Shown: positions 17,684 through 28,284 of the stretch, in pieces | How the letters are laid out: each line of letters begins with the position of its first letter | Position numbering within the stretch: position 1 is the stretch's first letter | Assembly (NCBI GenBank): GCA_003427395.1 | Contig: BFEA01000218.1 | Coordinates: 683,793-717,460 of the forward strand | Reading direction: 5' to 3' | Length of the DNA: 33,668 nucleotides | From: Chara braunii | Taxonomy: Eukaryota; Streptophyta; Charophyceae; Charales; Characeae | Program-made: the position numbers and the translations under genes | The notes under the pieces: generated by a model | Seen by the model: the letters and a program-made list of their open reading frames with translations, nothing else | Database searches by the model: none | Told to the model about the DNA's origin: nothing

Positions 17684-18003
17684 AGTTTCACTTTATTGAA
17701 TATATAAGGAATTGAAGGTAGTATTTTACTCATGTTAAGTCATGGACTTTTTTTCAGCCCTTTTTTTATCTGTAGTTGCTTTATATAATCGACATAAAAC
17801 GTGACTTGTTCAATATTATGGAGGTTTAGTCAGTAGAATGCCTTTCTTCTCTACTATTTTTCTCTTTTTATTTTAGCCAATATTTTAGTGTGTTAGGTAC
17901 TACATCGTGTTGTGTTTGGCAACATTAGCAGCCATTGGAATGATTTTAGGAGCAATTTATTCCATTTTGCAATATAATCATATTGTGTTTGGAAATTTCA
18001 CTT
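17684..18003 (+). pseudogene. nad4: nuclear mitochondrial DNA: nad4, C-terminal half
   Basis: A decayed copy of NADH dehydrogenase subunit 4, a proton-pumping membrane subunit of mitochondrial complex I. Read along the plus strand it shows GIEGSILLMLSHGL, then ALYNRHKT, LVQYYGGLVSRMPFFSTIF and, after a break, ATLAAIGMILGAIYS with YNHIVFGN. These are in the order of the plant nad4 protein. Breaks: a stop before GIEG, a frameshift near 17765, a stop after RHKT, stops near 17877, and loss of the segment between the LAN-like and ATL motifs. Several stops fit C-to-T decay (CAA to TAA, CGA to TGA). It cannot be translated in the nucleus. Confidence 0.88.
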
Positions 18004-18033
18004 GTTTTTCGAAGTGATCGTTTCGCGCGTTTG

Positions 18034-18052
18034 CATAAATCTAAGATTTATG
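18034..18052 (+). other. 8-bp hairpin between nad4 and atp4 relics
   Basis: CATAAATC, loop TAA, GATTTATG, with CGCG on both sides a little further out. It lies in the spacer between two mitochondrial gene relics and may be a relic of a mitochondrial transcript-processing structure. Confidence 0.6.
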
Positions 18053-18109
18053 TTTTACGCGAGCAACGTAGGCTTTTAGAGTCGGGACAAAGAAGAAAGA
18101 AAGATCAGA

Positions 18110-18313
18110 ATGCTTGAATTCGTTCGATTTGGCATTTTACTAATCAGTATGCTAAGTTCAAAACAAATTTTACTTTATAATGAAGAAATTTTAGTAGCTT
18201 TTAGTTTCGTGGGTTTTGTTTTATTTAGTCAAAAAAATTGTGGCGAAATTTTCAAGGTTACTTTTGAAGCAAGAAGCGTACGCTTTTTTGACACTCGAGA
18301 AGACACATATTAA
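18110..18313 (+). pseudogene. atp4: nuclear mitochondrial DNA: atp4, N-terminal part
   Basis: The ATG at 18110 opens a 67-codon frame whose first 55 or so residues read as mitochondrial ATP synthase subunit b (atp4, formerly orf25/ymf39): [20 protein letters not shown], then GFVLFSQK and [10 protein letters not shown]. In the functional protein this region anchors the peripheral stalk in the inner membrane. The rest of the protein (usually near 180-200 residues in plants) is missing; after residue 56 the frame enters unrelated sequence and stops. It lies 107 bp after the nad4 relic, same strand. With no presequence or gene structure around it, this is a relic and not a transferred functional gene. 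Confidence 0.85.
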
Positions 18314-19100
18314 TGACGAGTATGATGGTGCGATGAAAATCTCGATGTGGGCAACACGAGCCTATGAAGTGGTAAGACACAGACAATCACAGAGACGTTG
18401 ATGAGAACCATGATGAAGATAGGTGTGGCGACCTCGATATGGTGTGTCTATCAGAACGAGGACAATAATCACAAGCATTTGAAGGAACGGTTGCTGCTAA
18501 GCGCTCCCCTCCACAACGCTTCAAATGAGTAATATGAGAATGAATTTGGCGATGGAACATAGACTGATGCGCGCAGTAGAGAGGTAAACCTTCATCCTTT
18601 TTTTATCGTTCCTTCCTCTCGTTCAGTAGCTTACACACTCGGGCTACTCTAGCCTCACCTCATGTTTTTGTCCTCTCCCTCTGGCCCTCTTGCTCTAATG
18701 CAAAAAAGTTGTAGCATGAACGAAATTGACTACTAGTATGACGAGATTCATTAAATTGCCATGGAGAGGAAAAATGTCTTCCACGCCGGGATAAGAAACA
18801 TTAGGGCGAGACGTATTATCACGAAGATCATGAGGAAGAAGTGCAGATAACAAACACATAGAACAGTGTGTGGATCACGACGAAGCGGATGAGCACGACA
18901 AACAAGATGAGTCGGACAACCATCAGCGGCGTAGCTCCCGACTTTCAGCAACTCAATCATGACGTTATCCACTATATTACTATAAGAAACGATGACCATG
19001 ATAGAGAGAAGGCTACCGCAACCAGTACTTCTTCCCTCTCATTTCAACTTCCTCTATTCTCGTCATTGATTTCTTCCTCATTCCCTTCTCTAGTCTGAAT
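18290..19100. other. low-complexity GATGA-type region, block 2
   Basis: Same texture as 16660-17560: repeated ATGACGA and GATGAG words, then pyrimidine-rich runs at 18600-18700 and 19030-19090. No coding frame is supported. Confidence 0.45.
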
Positions 19101-21400
19101 GCACCTTCGTGTCATTCGATGGTGTTGAGGTAGCGATGAAAAAGCATCGCGATTGCTGTCGGACTGCACTAATTTGAAGGTGGAATGGAGGTAAAAAAAC
19201 CACGTTAGAGTATGCCCTCAAACTATTTTATATCCAAGTGAATTTGCCCTTAAGGGGGTTTAAGATTGATTTGGGAGAAAAAAAAACTTGGACCATAGCT
19301 ACTTCGCACAATATCGTTCAACCTTAACGGATGACCCAAAAAACTTGGACGTGAGCAACAACCTTCAGATTTTATTATTGAAGTTGGCAGGCCATGTAAG
19401 TCGAAATTATTTTCTCCATGCGATTGCATCTGGATTGCGAGTTGAAATTGGGTGTGTATCAAGGGTGTACGTACTGTTGTATGCTCGTTGGTACATCGAC
19501 AGTTTGGGAGCTGATATTGGTTCCATTCTAAAAATGTTTTTGTTGTTTGAATACTAAAATAATAAAGTAAACAACTTTAAAAAACTGAGGAAGGGAGAAG
19601 GGGAATGCGTTGGCACCTCTTCATAATGCTTTATTGCTTTTTCGGCGGCAGCTGCAAGTTTCGATCCTAGTGTTTGAAGGTCGAAAGTTTAATGTCGTAA
19701 CCTATAGGGAGAGGTGCAAGCTTGAGAGTGGCAGGCTCGAAATTCCATATAAATGGCATTTGTGTTGTAATCGAAACGCCTAAAGGGCACACCTTGGCTT
19801 ATCGCCCTACAAGGTTCGAGTTTCCGCAATTGTTACGTAGAGGTTCGGTCCCTATCTACACTCGTCGCGATATCATTTACCACTCAAACGTCGTATAGTC
19901 GTGGATGCTAACTTGCAAAGTAGCCAATCTTCCAAAACGGAAATTTTTTAGCATTGTACTCCGTCTACGAAACTCTTGCCGAGGTTAGTGGCGGCTCGCT
20001 CCTACAACAACATAATCCTCAAAGCACCGCAGACACTTCCTGCTATGAAGACTCGAACGCAGCTTCAAATAAATCAACAAGAATCACTTCAAGTTGGAGT
20101 GGAGTTAGTCAACCCAAACTCTGGTCATGACAATGCCGACCTATACACGTGTGCATTGCGTGTTCACAATCGTATAATAAAAAATATTGTTCATTCTTTA
20201 GCTTGAATTGCGTCGTAAGATCACGATCTCTGCTGCCTGATCGCGGAATCATCAGACATCGAGGGATTGTTGCGTGTTCGAAAGTGCACGCGTACGCACT
20301 TAAAGATGCGTGCGATAGTTGTTTTGGCTTCTTGGAGTCTATAGCGGACTGCGCAAGAATAAATGTGTTAGTGCTTTAATTATCATTATAGATGTGGTTA
20401 ATGGAAAACGGATAAAGACCCTTGTAAGGGTATTTGTGCGCACAATGTATGAGCCTTGCTCCACAATTCAAATGCACCAAAAAAGGAAAACATGGCAGTA
20501 TATTTTTTCATGTTTTGTTGGAAGATTAATTCTTAATTTACACATTTTGTGAGTAGTGGAGCGAGGCCTTATCACCTCCTTACAATGATAATGAAATACG
20601 GTCTTGCTTCGCTACTTACCAAAGTACGAAATGAGAATGAATTTTTCGTTAAAGCATGGGAAGTTACACTGTCATATGTTTTGTCTTTCGTTCATGTGAG
20701 GAGTTACGGAGGGAGACTTATACCACGCCATAATTTTTGTCTGTTGTGCATGTTGGGTGGGGATCACGCACTGAAAAACAAAAATAAGGTTGCCATGTAT
20801 CTTTCATTTTTCTACGTTAAATTTTATTTTGATTTTTCGCGCTTTTGAGGATTGGAGCGAAATCCTTCACGTACATATATTCCTAGTGTTTTTTTTTTTT
20901 TTTTTTTACATGTCTCATTGGGGTAACCAGATGTCATCCTGCCCAGCGTGGAGGCATGTACATAAATAATTGCAAAACAAAAACGAAATGAAAAGGCAAA
21001 ATAAGAAACTTCAGAAATTGCGGGGTAGATTATTGCACAGAGCCCCTCACATGTGAAGGGTGACGGGTCGAAGGTCGTCACCTAAGGGTGTTTTAGGTCT
21101 GATCTTCGATGGGACATCATTTGATGGCTCACGGGTCAGGTACATTCTTAGTCATGCATGGTGTTCAAAGTGTCATCGAGACAAGGCTCTTTCTACATCA
21201 TTTTAACTAGGACTGGTAGGGTTATTTGACTATTGTTGGTGTCTGCAGCTATTGTTTCATAGATCTGTTGAAGGTCCTGAATGTGCCTCAGGAGGGGAGG
21301 CGGGACGGGAATGCACCGGGGATAAAATAGGGATGGGATTTGAGTCCCGTCCCCCCAAAAAATATATTTGGTGTAACATCTTTTTAGTAATGGTAGAATT
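19100..21400. other. no supported gene; decayed AT-rich DNA
   Basis: Open frames of 60-100 codons occur on the plus strand (19288-19557, 19976-20206, 20549-20848). None matches a family I know, and they do not join through good splice sites. An A/T homopolymer is near 20890-20907. Several GTTCGA and CTCGAAATTCC strings at 19650-19810 recall tRNA B boxes, but I could not place a matching A box. Confidence 0.4.
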
Positions 21401-21410
21401 ACTTTTATTC

Positions 21411-21414
<4 letters not shown>

Positions 21415-21478
<64 letters not shown>
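21415..21478. repeat. (GA)32 microsatellite
   Basis: Perfect GA run of 64 bp. Confidence 0.97.
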
Positions 21479-21480
<2 letters not shown>

Positions 21481-21724
21481 CCATGTGGTGCAACCTTTAT
21501 TAAACCACCAATTCCTTTTTCAGGAAATCTTCGATTCGAAAAGGTAATATTACATGTTCTCCAGATGAATAATGTCCCTGAGACTGATTATTGAGAAGAA
21601 AAAAAAAAATTGCGTTGGCAATTCAAAAAAATTTGGTGAGCAGTTTTATTTTATCGTGGCAAAGAGAGGTTTGGAGCATGTCTTTCTCCCCTCGGAGTTA
21701 TATCGTGCGACCTAAACACATGTT

Positions 21725-21800
21725 TGTATACCAAGAATCCCCAACATTATGAATAGAAGTGTGTGTATACCAAGAATCCCCAAGATTATGAATAAGAGTG
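21725..21800. repeat. 39-bp tandem duplication
   Basis: TGTATACCAAGAATCCCCAA starts at 21725 and 21764, followed in both by ATTATGAATA. From 21800 to 22720 I see no supported feature. Confidence 0.85.
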
Positions 21801-22723
21801 AATAATAATAGTCTTCGGTTTCCACGTCGAATTGCTGATGCAATATCCTTCATTCTTACCCCCGTCTGCTTATGAGTTGCCATAGGTATCCCCACTTCCT
21901 TTCGTAGTAAAGATACTTATGAGAGTTTTAGCGGGTGAAAGAGAAGTACTGCTTATGTTTTCTCTATTAACAGACCACAAATGATCTAGTGAAAATTACA
22001 CAACTTGCAGTGTATCAAGGATAGAAAAGGTGGGTCTCCTCAGTTCCTCCATAGTGTCAGAGGAGCCTTGAAATGTTATGGTCACAAACACCACCGAATG
22101 CACCAAAGTATTATTTGTTTTTTTTTTAGGATTTATGCCTTGCAACTCGGTCGTCAAATGTCAAATCTCGCTTCAAATTCATAAAATTTAACAACTGCCT
22201 TGTAGAAAAAAACATATGGGGGAGCCCTTATGCTTGGATCCCCTTTGTAGGGTCAGTACCTACTTAGGAAGGTAAGAATCAATTCCATAAAACAATATTT
22301 ATAAATGTTATGCAAATGTTCAGATAGTCGTTTTTTGTTTTTGTCGGTCTAATGAGGAGAAGTGTTATCTAGTGTTAAAAGCCGCGTGTTTCATTTATAA
22401 ATATATTTTCATGTATTTTCATTTGCTGCATGCGTCTCACAAAAGGGAACCTTTGCTTGACCTCCACTGTTCAATCCTTTGGCTCACAAGTACTTGTTTT
22501 TTCATTTGTCCTTTCTATACTTAAATTCTTACATAACCGGTACTCATCCCTACCTTTGTATAAATTTGTTTATCGCGTACTCCGAAAATTTTGCGACTCA
22601 ACCTCATTGGGCCACAATAGCTGGCAGCACCAGCCCCAACCGAAAGAGAAAAATGGTGCTCCGCCGGTGGTTCATAAAAGCATGGTGCGCAGTGCGGCAC
22701 CTTTAGGAACATGTATACTGGTT

Positions 22724-23008
22724 CAAATTTGTTTGTGATAAAGTTTGGACTCCTAATAAACCAACAAGTTTTCTTATCCATAAGGGAATAATATACAATC
22801 ATCTCCCATGAGAAGATTGTTGAACACGTAGCTTCCGAATATGCTTAAGTCAGCGGTGTAAGTTAGCAACTTTCAAATTTGTTTGTGATAAAGTTTGCAT
22901 TCCTAATAGATCGACAAGTTTTTTTATCCATAAGAGAAAAATATACAATAATATCTCGTGAGAGTATCGTTGAACACGTAGCTTTTGTATATGCTCAAGT
23001 CATCGAAG
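22724..23008. repeat. 150-bp tandem duplication
   Basis: CAAATTTGTTTGTGATAAAG starts at 22724 and 22874. Both copies carry CAAGTTTT, TTATCCATAAG, ATATACAAT and TTGAACACGTAGCTT. In one plus-strand frame copy 1 reads TPNKPTSFLIHKGIIYNHLP and copy 2 a diverged version of it, each then hitting stops. The unit may come from a coding sequence, but I do not recognise it. From 23110 to 24280 nothing is supported. Confidence 0.88.
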
Positions 23009-24287
23009 AAAAATGGTTCAGGGTGTACGTACGTAATGAAACTCAAAAGGTGGTTTTCTTCTCTTGTCCATTAGTAGGTCCTCACTTTTCTTGGCTACAA
23101 TACCAATGATACCAATAACTTTGGTATATGTAAATATCCTCCACTTGAAAATTTCATCGTTTTTTTAATTTCGTTTTGTTGAAAGTAGTTTGTTTTTCTC
23201 AAGGGTTGGCAAACAACATTTTTTTACGATGATGTTTCAAAATTCAATCCAATGCTTGCATTACCTCATTGTGTATTGAATATAAACTATGACATGTTGG
23301 GATATCCCCATTACAATGTATTCGGATGTTAGATGATAAATCATTTATTTTGTTTTCAAGTTTACCTACCAAAGTTAATAGAGCTGATAAGTTGACGTTC
23401 AACTACTTTGACTGAGAACTCGTCAAGGAGAGATAATGAATGGAAGGCTTGAAATTCGGGATTTTCGCCGCATCACTACAAGCAACACCGTCAGAAAATT
23501 TGCAAGCAAACAACGCACATTCATAATGTAAACATAAAACTTGATAAAAGTAAAAAAAAAAAATAACGAACATAAAAAAGTATTATAAAACCCTATTTGA
23601 GGTAGTTTTTAGAGGATGCTAAAACCCTTTCGAGTATAAATAAGATCCATGAGTTGTCATCTTAACCCCAATACGTAATATCAAGTAAGTTTTTAAGAAG
23701 TTGGTTAGAGCAATGTCATATTCTTAATCAATCAAAACGCTATCTAAAAGTTCGATTATGCTTATGCGCCAAATCTTGTTATTGTACTTTGTATTGTGCA
23801 TGAAGTATATTTTTTACTCACATACCGAACTAAAAATATAAACCTCCCAAATGTGACATTGAGAGATTTATTCTTTTGGGGTAAAGAATAATGTGCGTGC
23901 GTTTAAGCCAAAAAGATCGAAAATCTTATTTTGAGGAAAAATATAATAAATATGTATATTACGTTTCATATCCTATTCATTACAAGGCTCGTTCTGACGG
24001 AGGATCTCACTACACTCATTTTGGGTAAATGTTGTTACAGTAGGTTCATTCTACATATAATCGCATAAGATCATATTTTTTTGCATATTTTTATTTTTTT
24101 CCTTGATACTAAGATTCAATTGTTTTTTATCCTTAACATCTTAAGTACAGTAAGTTTTTACTATGAGTTTTTTTTTTTTTTTTGGTTGTTGGAAAGGTTG
24201 GATGTTATAAATATGACAGTTGCAATCGGCGATTGGGCATTTGTTTATCCAAGTGAAGCCCTCAGAAGACCTCGCACACCTTTCCAC

Positions 24288-24414
24288 GTTTGCATGCTAG
24301 ATCTTTTACTTTTTTATATGTTCTTTGAAAGTGTTTTAATTCCTATGTTTGTTGTTATAGGGGTATGGGGTTCTAGGCACTGAAAAATATAAGCAACATA
24401 TCAGTTTTTCTTAA
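24288..24414 (+). pseudogene. nad4: nuclear mitochondrial DNA: nad4, middle part
   Basis: The frame CMLDLLLFYMFFESVLIP, then MFVVIGVWGSR, is a highly conserved part of plant and algal mitochondrial nad4. It goes on past two in-frame stops as K-I-(stop)-A-TYQFFL, where the intact protein has RKI-(K/R)-AAYQFFL. A CGA-to-TGA change explains the first stop. Upstream residues in the same frame are unrelated. This piece comes from the part of nad4 that precedes the piece at 17684-18003, but it lies 6.3 kb downstream of it, so the two are separate insertions or a rearranged one. Confidence 0.9.
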
Positions 24415-24729
24415 GTATTGATTTTTCGACCTTACACTATGCTCATCAGACGCTTCGCGTTAATTTGATCGACAAATCCACACACCCCTTGCCTGCTACC
24501 CTAGCTTCAACGACCCAGGTCGATCACCTATCACTAACTTGGGGGGTGACCTGAATGAATGGTGGTCGTAAGCACCCACGTTAAGTAATAACTCATGCTA
24601 AGCCTTGGTTGAAACAGTGTTGCACAAACTAGTTCTACGGGTAGTTCAGAAACTAGGTATGAATTGCTAATACGAGCCTTAATGAGGGGGTTTGGAAGAC
24701 TTTCATCCAACATATATGAGTTCATAGTA

Positions 24730-24852
24730 TAGTTCATAGGTGAGTTGATAGGTGAGTTGATAGCCTAGGTGATAGTTGAGTTGATAGCCAAGTTGATAAT
24801 CTAGTTGTGAGGTGAGTCGGTAGGCTAGCCAGTAGGCGAGTTGATAGATGAG
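24730..24852. repeat. degenerate 12-bp tandem repeat
   Basis: About ten imperfect copies of a GTTGATAGGTGA-like unit. On the minus strand they read as a tetrapeptide repeat LSTx (LSTRL, LTTRLSTWLSTQLSPRLST), because 12 bp keeps frame. Confidence 0.8.
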
Positions 24853-25308
24853 AAACAGTTGGAAATGCTTTGCCCCCTCGTATAATCTTAATCAATATAA
24901 GCGTGAGAGGTATGTCGGTCACACCAAAGTAGTACTTGGAGAACGTTTCGGTAACTGGATAAGTTTGTACAAAGCTGACACCTACTCTAGCCACAAACCT
25001 TGAACCAAGGGCCAATGCATGTAGGTCATTGCGGTACCCCAATAAGACTATATTATGGCAACAACAATGTCAGCCACAACTAGATTCCCCAAATCCGTCA
25101 CCTGGAGTGTGTTTCGAGTTTATACTAAGGTAACTGCCATGCCAGTTTGAACTGAATCCACAAAAATTATTTGGTGCTGATTGTAGTAAATTAGCAATCT
25201 CATAGTGATTGCTACGCCCGCCACGAGTGATCCAAGAGTTAATATTGACACCCCATGTCTTGAGGCTAATACACATGACCACATAGTAGGAGGACAAGTG
25301 ACCAACAC
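24734..25308 (-). pseudogene. decayed hydrophobic ORF, family unknown
   Basis: On the minus strand a hydrophobic frame starts near 25308 (GVSILTLGSLVAGVAITMRL, IFVDSVQTGMAVTLV). It passes a TAA into VTDLGNLVVADIVVAII, meets a TAG, and after a frameshift continues as LGYRNDLHALALGSRFVARV and GVTDIPLTLILIKII into the 12-bp repeat. The text stays protein-like across breaks, suggesting a dead gene for a membrane-type protein. I could not match it to a mitochondrial or other known family. Confidence 0.35.
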
Positions 25309-25478
25309 TTATTTTTGTTCAGTTTTGTATATTTTTGTTCACTCTTATAATTTAGACCCAAGTATGCAACGTACACCACATAAACAAGCACTATTTATAG
25401 TTAAAGCACTAACCCAAAGGGAGTGTGTGAAAGGTGATGCATTTGTCAACGTCCGCCGGTGTCCATGTGCAAGGCTGT

Positions 25479-25552
25479 GGAGTTTTGGACCCACAACCTC
25501 GAAGCGTAATGAACACTTTGATTCAATAATCTCCCTATTGAGCTAATCGGCC
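25479..25552 (-). repeat. tRNA-like relic
   Basis: On the minus strand: GGCCGATTAGCTCAATAGGG contains an A box (TTAGCTCAATAGG). Some 45 nt later GTTGTGGGTCCAAAACTCC resembles a T arm and B box. The acceptor stem does not pair and the region between has no clean anticodon arm. It is best read as the pol III promoter of a tRNA-derived SINE, minus orientation. No poly(A) tail was found. Confidence 0.5.
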
Positions 25553-25819
25553 ATTTTATCAACGCAAACATACTTTGTTCAAACGTTTTATGCCTTAAAG
25601 GCTTGAAGAGCTAATGAAAGATAAAGAAAATCTCAACGTCATTTGTTTTTATTATTTTTTTGTTCCGTACTCACTATTACATGTTAGACTATGAATTTAA
25701 TAAACTTGCTTATTTTTAATGGTCATATTATCGCTCGCACATGTGCAAGCATGTGACAACAAAGGTTGAGATAAATCGTTATTTGTTCATTCTTAACATT
25801 CTTGTTGCATTAGCATACA

Positions 25820-25836
25820 ATATATATATCTATATA

Positions 25837-25867
<31 letters not shown>
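25820..25867. repeat. (TA)n microsatellite
   Basis: TA run with two TC interruptions, followed by a T-run. From here to 27380 I see no supported gene; AT-rich DNA with A, T and G homopolymers, including 12 G at 26607-26618. Confidence 0.95.
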
Positions 25868-25875
<8 letters not shown>

Positions 25876-27388
25876 TTTCACTTTACTTTTTCGTTTTAAC
25901 TACATGTTTTTTCAGCTTGTTGTTTTGTTATGTTTTTTAAATCTTTCCTTACAGTGTTTTTACAAATTCAAATAATCAATTAGTATTGTTTTATGTTTTT
26001 GAATCCTGAAGGTGGAGTTATATTATGTTGTTAGATCCCGATTTTTTATGGTGTTTTTTTTTTTTTCGAATTCACAACCCTTCTATAAAACAAGAAAGAT
26101 TAAAACCCCACTCAAACAGTTGGGTAATTGGTATATATGGTGCAGAAAATGCAATTCAAAATGAACGTTATGCACAATGATTTTTTATAAGTTTATTTGT
26201 AGTTTACCAAAAAAGATGGTAATTGCAAAGTATAAGAAAAAAAATGATGCAGTTTGTCTAGTAGTTACATAGGGTGTTTCCACAGCTTGATATCTAATAC
26301 AACCTTAAAGTAATATAGGTAGCGAAGAGGGTTAGTGAGATTTTGCAAACGAGCATAGATGGATTAATAACTTTGTTGTGAATCTTAAGTTTAATAAATA
26401 AACAAGTATTCAAAATAAAAAATCTTTATTGTCGAAGAAATTATTTATTGGAACCTTGCAAGATGTTGGATATTACATGACTTTTTTAATTTTAGTATGA
26501 AAGAGAAGACTGCAGAATGAATTTAAAAAAATTATGATGCGTTTTATTAAAATCATGTAATTCCATTACTTTTTTTTTAGAGCTAAAAAGGCATTGCTCA
26601 TTGGGAGGGGGGGGGGGGAACGAGGTTTGTAAGCATTCCTGACCATTTTTCTTAGGTGTGCTAAATTGATAAATGGTTAAACATAATCGTCATTGACAAA
26701 AAGTTGTTATTCTTAAAAAAAAAAAAAAAATTCAGTTGTCTTTTAATATTTTATCCCCACTGTAGATATTCTAAAATATGTAGTACTTTATGCACATTTC
26801 ACAACAATTGCATGAAATTCATATAGGTTTTTTTACCTCTAAAAAAGGTTGTGCAGGCTGAGGTATAGAGAGACCTTATTATGGCGATTCGTGTTTGAAT
26901 CATACTCTCACGACACATTCGTTTAAGAGCGGGTGCATTCCAAGCCTTGAGACTCCTTATGGTACTCAATCATTCATCAAACTGCCCCTCCCAACTTTGT
27001 TGTCGTAAGCACAACCAATAGGATGGTCTACAGCGAGACCCCCCATGCAACAGCTACATAGTCTTGGAGTCGTTCCCCAGTGGGGTATGTGGTTTGGGAT
27101 TGTGAATGTGCTGGAGGGGAAATTAGGCCCTCGATCAAGCGAATCAGAACTCGATCTTCCTACCTGTGTCGTACAACACACAAACATGTAGAACACAGGT
27201 GCCCAGCCATTTGGGCTATGATTATTCACTCCACAAATATATTTTATGTGGTCATAATCATGAAAATCCAAGAGTTTGATTATCTGTTTAAACCAAATAT
27301 TTTTTATTCCAACATTACGTTGTTTTTTTATTTTTGCCAAACATTTGTTTTTTTGAGTTCCTCGATTGTGATTTATTTCCATGTTTCG

Positions 27389-27544
27389 TTAAACCACTAG
27401 TACTTGGGCCAGCTATCGGTCGTGGGGAAGAAAGAGTAGAAATGTTTCCAATCAGATGAATTTTGACACTCCCGTAGTGACGTGTAAATTTTTTAAATTG
27501 TGGTTTGTGTACGGGTATGACTTTAGGAATCATTGTTGGTTTAA
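27389..27544 (-). mobile_element. TTAA-bounded MITE, copy 3
   Basis: 156 bp, starting TTAAACCACTAGTACTTGGG and ending TTGTTGGTTTAA. The plus strand here aligns along nearly its full length with the reverse complement of 7993-8150. Its right TTAA is directly followed by the target duplication of the hAT-like MITE at 27553. Confidence 0.82.
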
Positions 27545-27552
27545 GATGGGGG

Positions 27553-27913
27553 CTGTGTAGCATCGTGTTCGGGTTCGGTAACCGAACCCGAACATTCGGG
27601 ACCGAACGCGAACGAGCGCCGAAACTCGCCGAACGCGAACATAAAAATATTTTTAAAAAAAGGAAAACAAAAAGTTCTCCTAAAAATCTGAAACAAATAT
27701 ATGTTATGTAAAATAATAATACAAATAATGTTTGCCTTGGAGGTTTGGTCAAATTCGTTATCAAACTCGAGTTAAAAATCAAAAACCAAAAACAAAAGTT
27801 TTTTTTTTTTTTTGAGTATGTTCGGCCGAACACGTTAGGGTGGCGTTCGGCCGAATACCCGAATATGTTCGGACATTCGGAAAAGCTCCGAACGTGTTCG
27901 GTATGCTACACAG
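27553..27913 (+). mobile_element. hAT-like MITE, copy B (TTCGG arms)
   Basis: 361 bp. Left end CTGTGTAGCATCGTGTTCGG; right end, reverse-complemented, CTGTGTAGCATACCGAACAC. Flanks GATGGGGG (27545-27552) and GATTGGGG (27914-27921) agree at 7 of 8 bases, a hAT-type 8-bp target duplication. Arms are dense in TTCGG/CCGAA. The core (27640-27800) matches copy A closely: both carry ATATATGTTATGTAAAATAA, a TTTGCCTTGGA block and GAGTTAAAAATCAAAAACCA. No coding capacity. Confidence 0.87.
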
Positions 27914-28273
27914 GATTGGGGTATTGTTTACATATATATACTGCAGCCAGCGTTCGGATGGAACTCGAAGAGTCGAATGTTCGTTTCCAAAACCCTCGGG
28001 ACGTTCGACCGAGAGTCATTTTTTTAGGGTTTTTTTTTTTTAAGATATGAGGAGGCTATGTTCTATATGTATATTTAAAATTCAAAAAAAAATAAAAAAA
28101 TTATGTGGTGGGCCGAGCTGCCCGATGATGTGTGTGTGTGTGCACACGAGGGGGGGGTAGTCAGTCAATGAATTATCAATAATTAAAAAAAACGGAAAAA
28201 TACTTTGATACTCATAACGCCACCATATATAGTTATCCTCTCACAAAGGATAACAAACATCTAAAAACGATAT
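27914..28273. other. no supported gene
   Basis: AT-rich spacer with A and T homopolymers, a short GT run at 28128-28142 and a G-run at 28150-28156. Confidence 0.6.
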
Positions 28274-28284
28274 ATAATTCATTC

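Noticed and set aside
16660-19100. CRISPR-like or protein-repeat interpretation of the GATGA-rich blocks
   Set aside because: The words recur irregularly, without constant repeats or spacers and without a maintained frame.
19650-19830. Several GTTCGAG / CTCGAAATTCC strings resembling B boxes
   Set aside because: Short and without an A box or cloverleaf; weaker than the tRNA-like segments that were kept.
26870-26930. Possible tRNA B box (GTGTTTGAATCATAC)
   Set aside because: No A box at a proper distance and no stems.
26966-27400. Overlapping ORFs of 138 (minus) and 106 (plus) codons
   Set aside because: They oppose each other, look compositional and run into the TTAA MITE.
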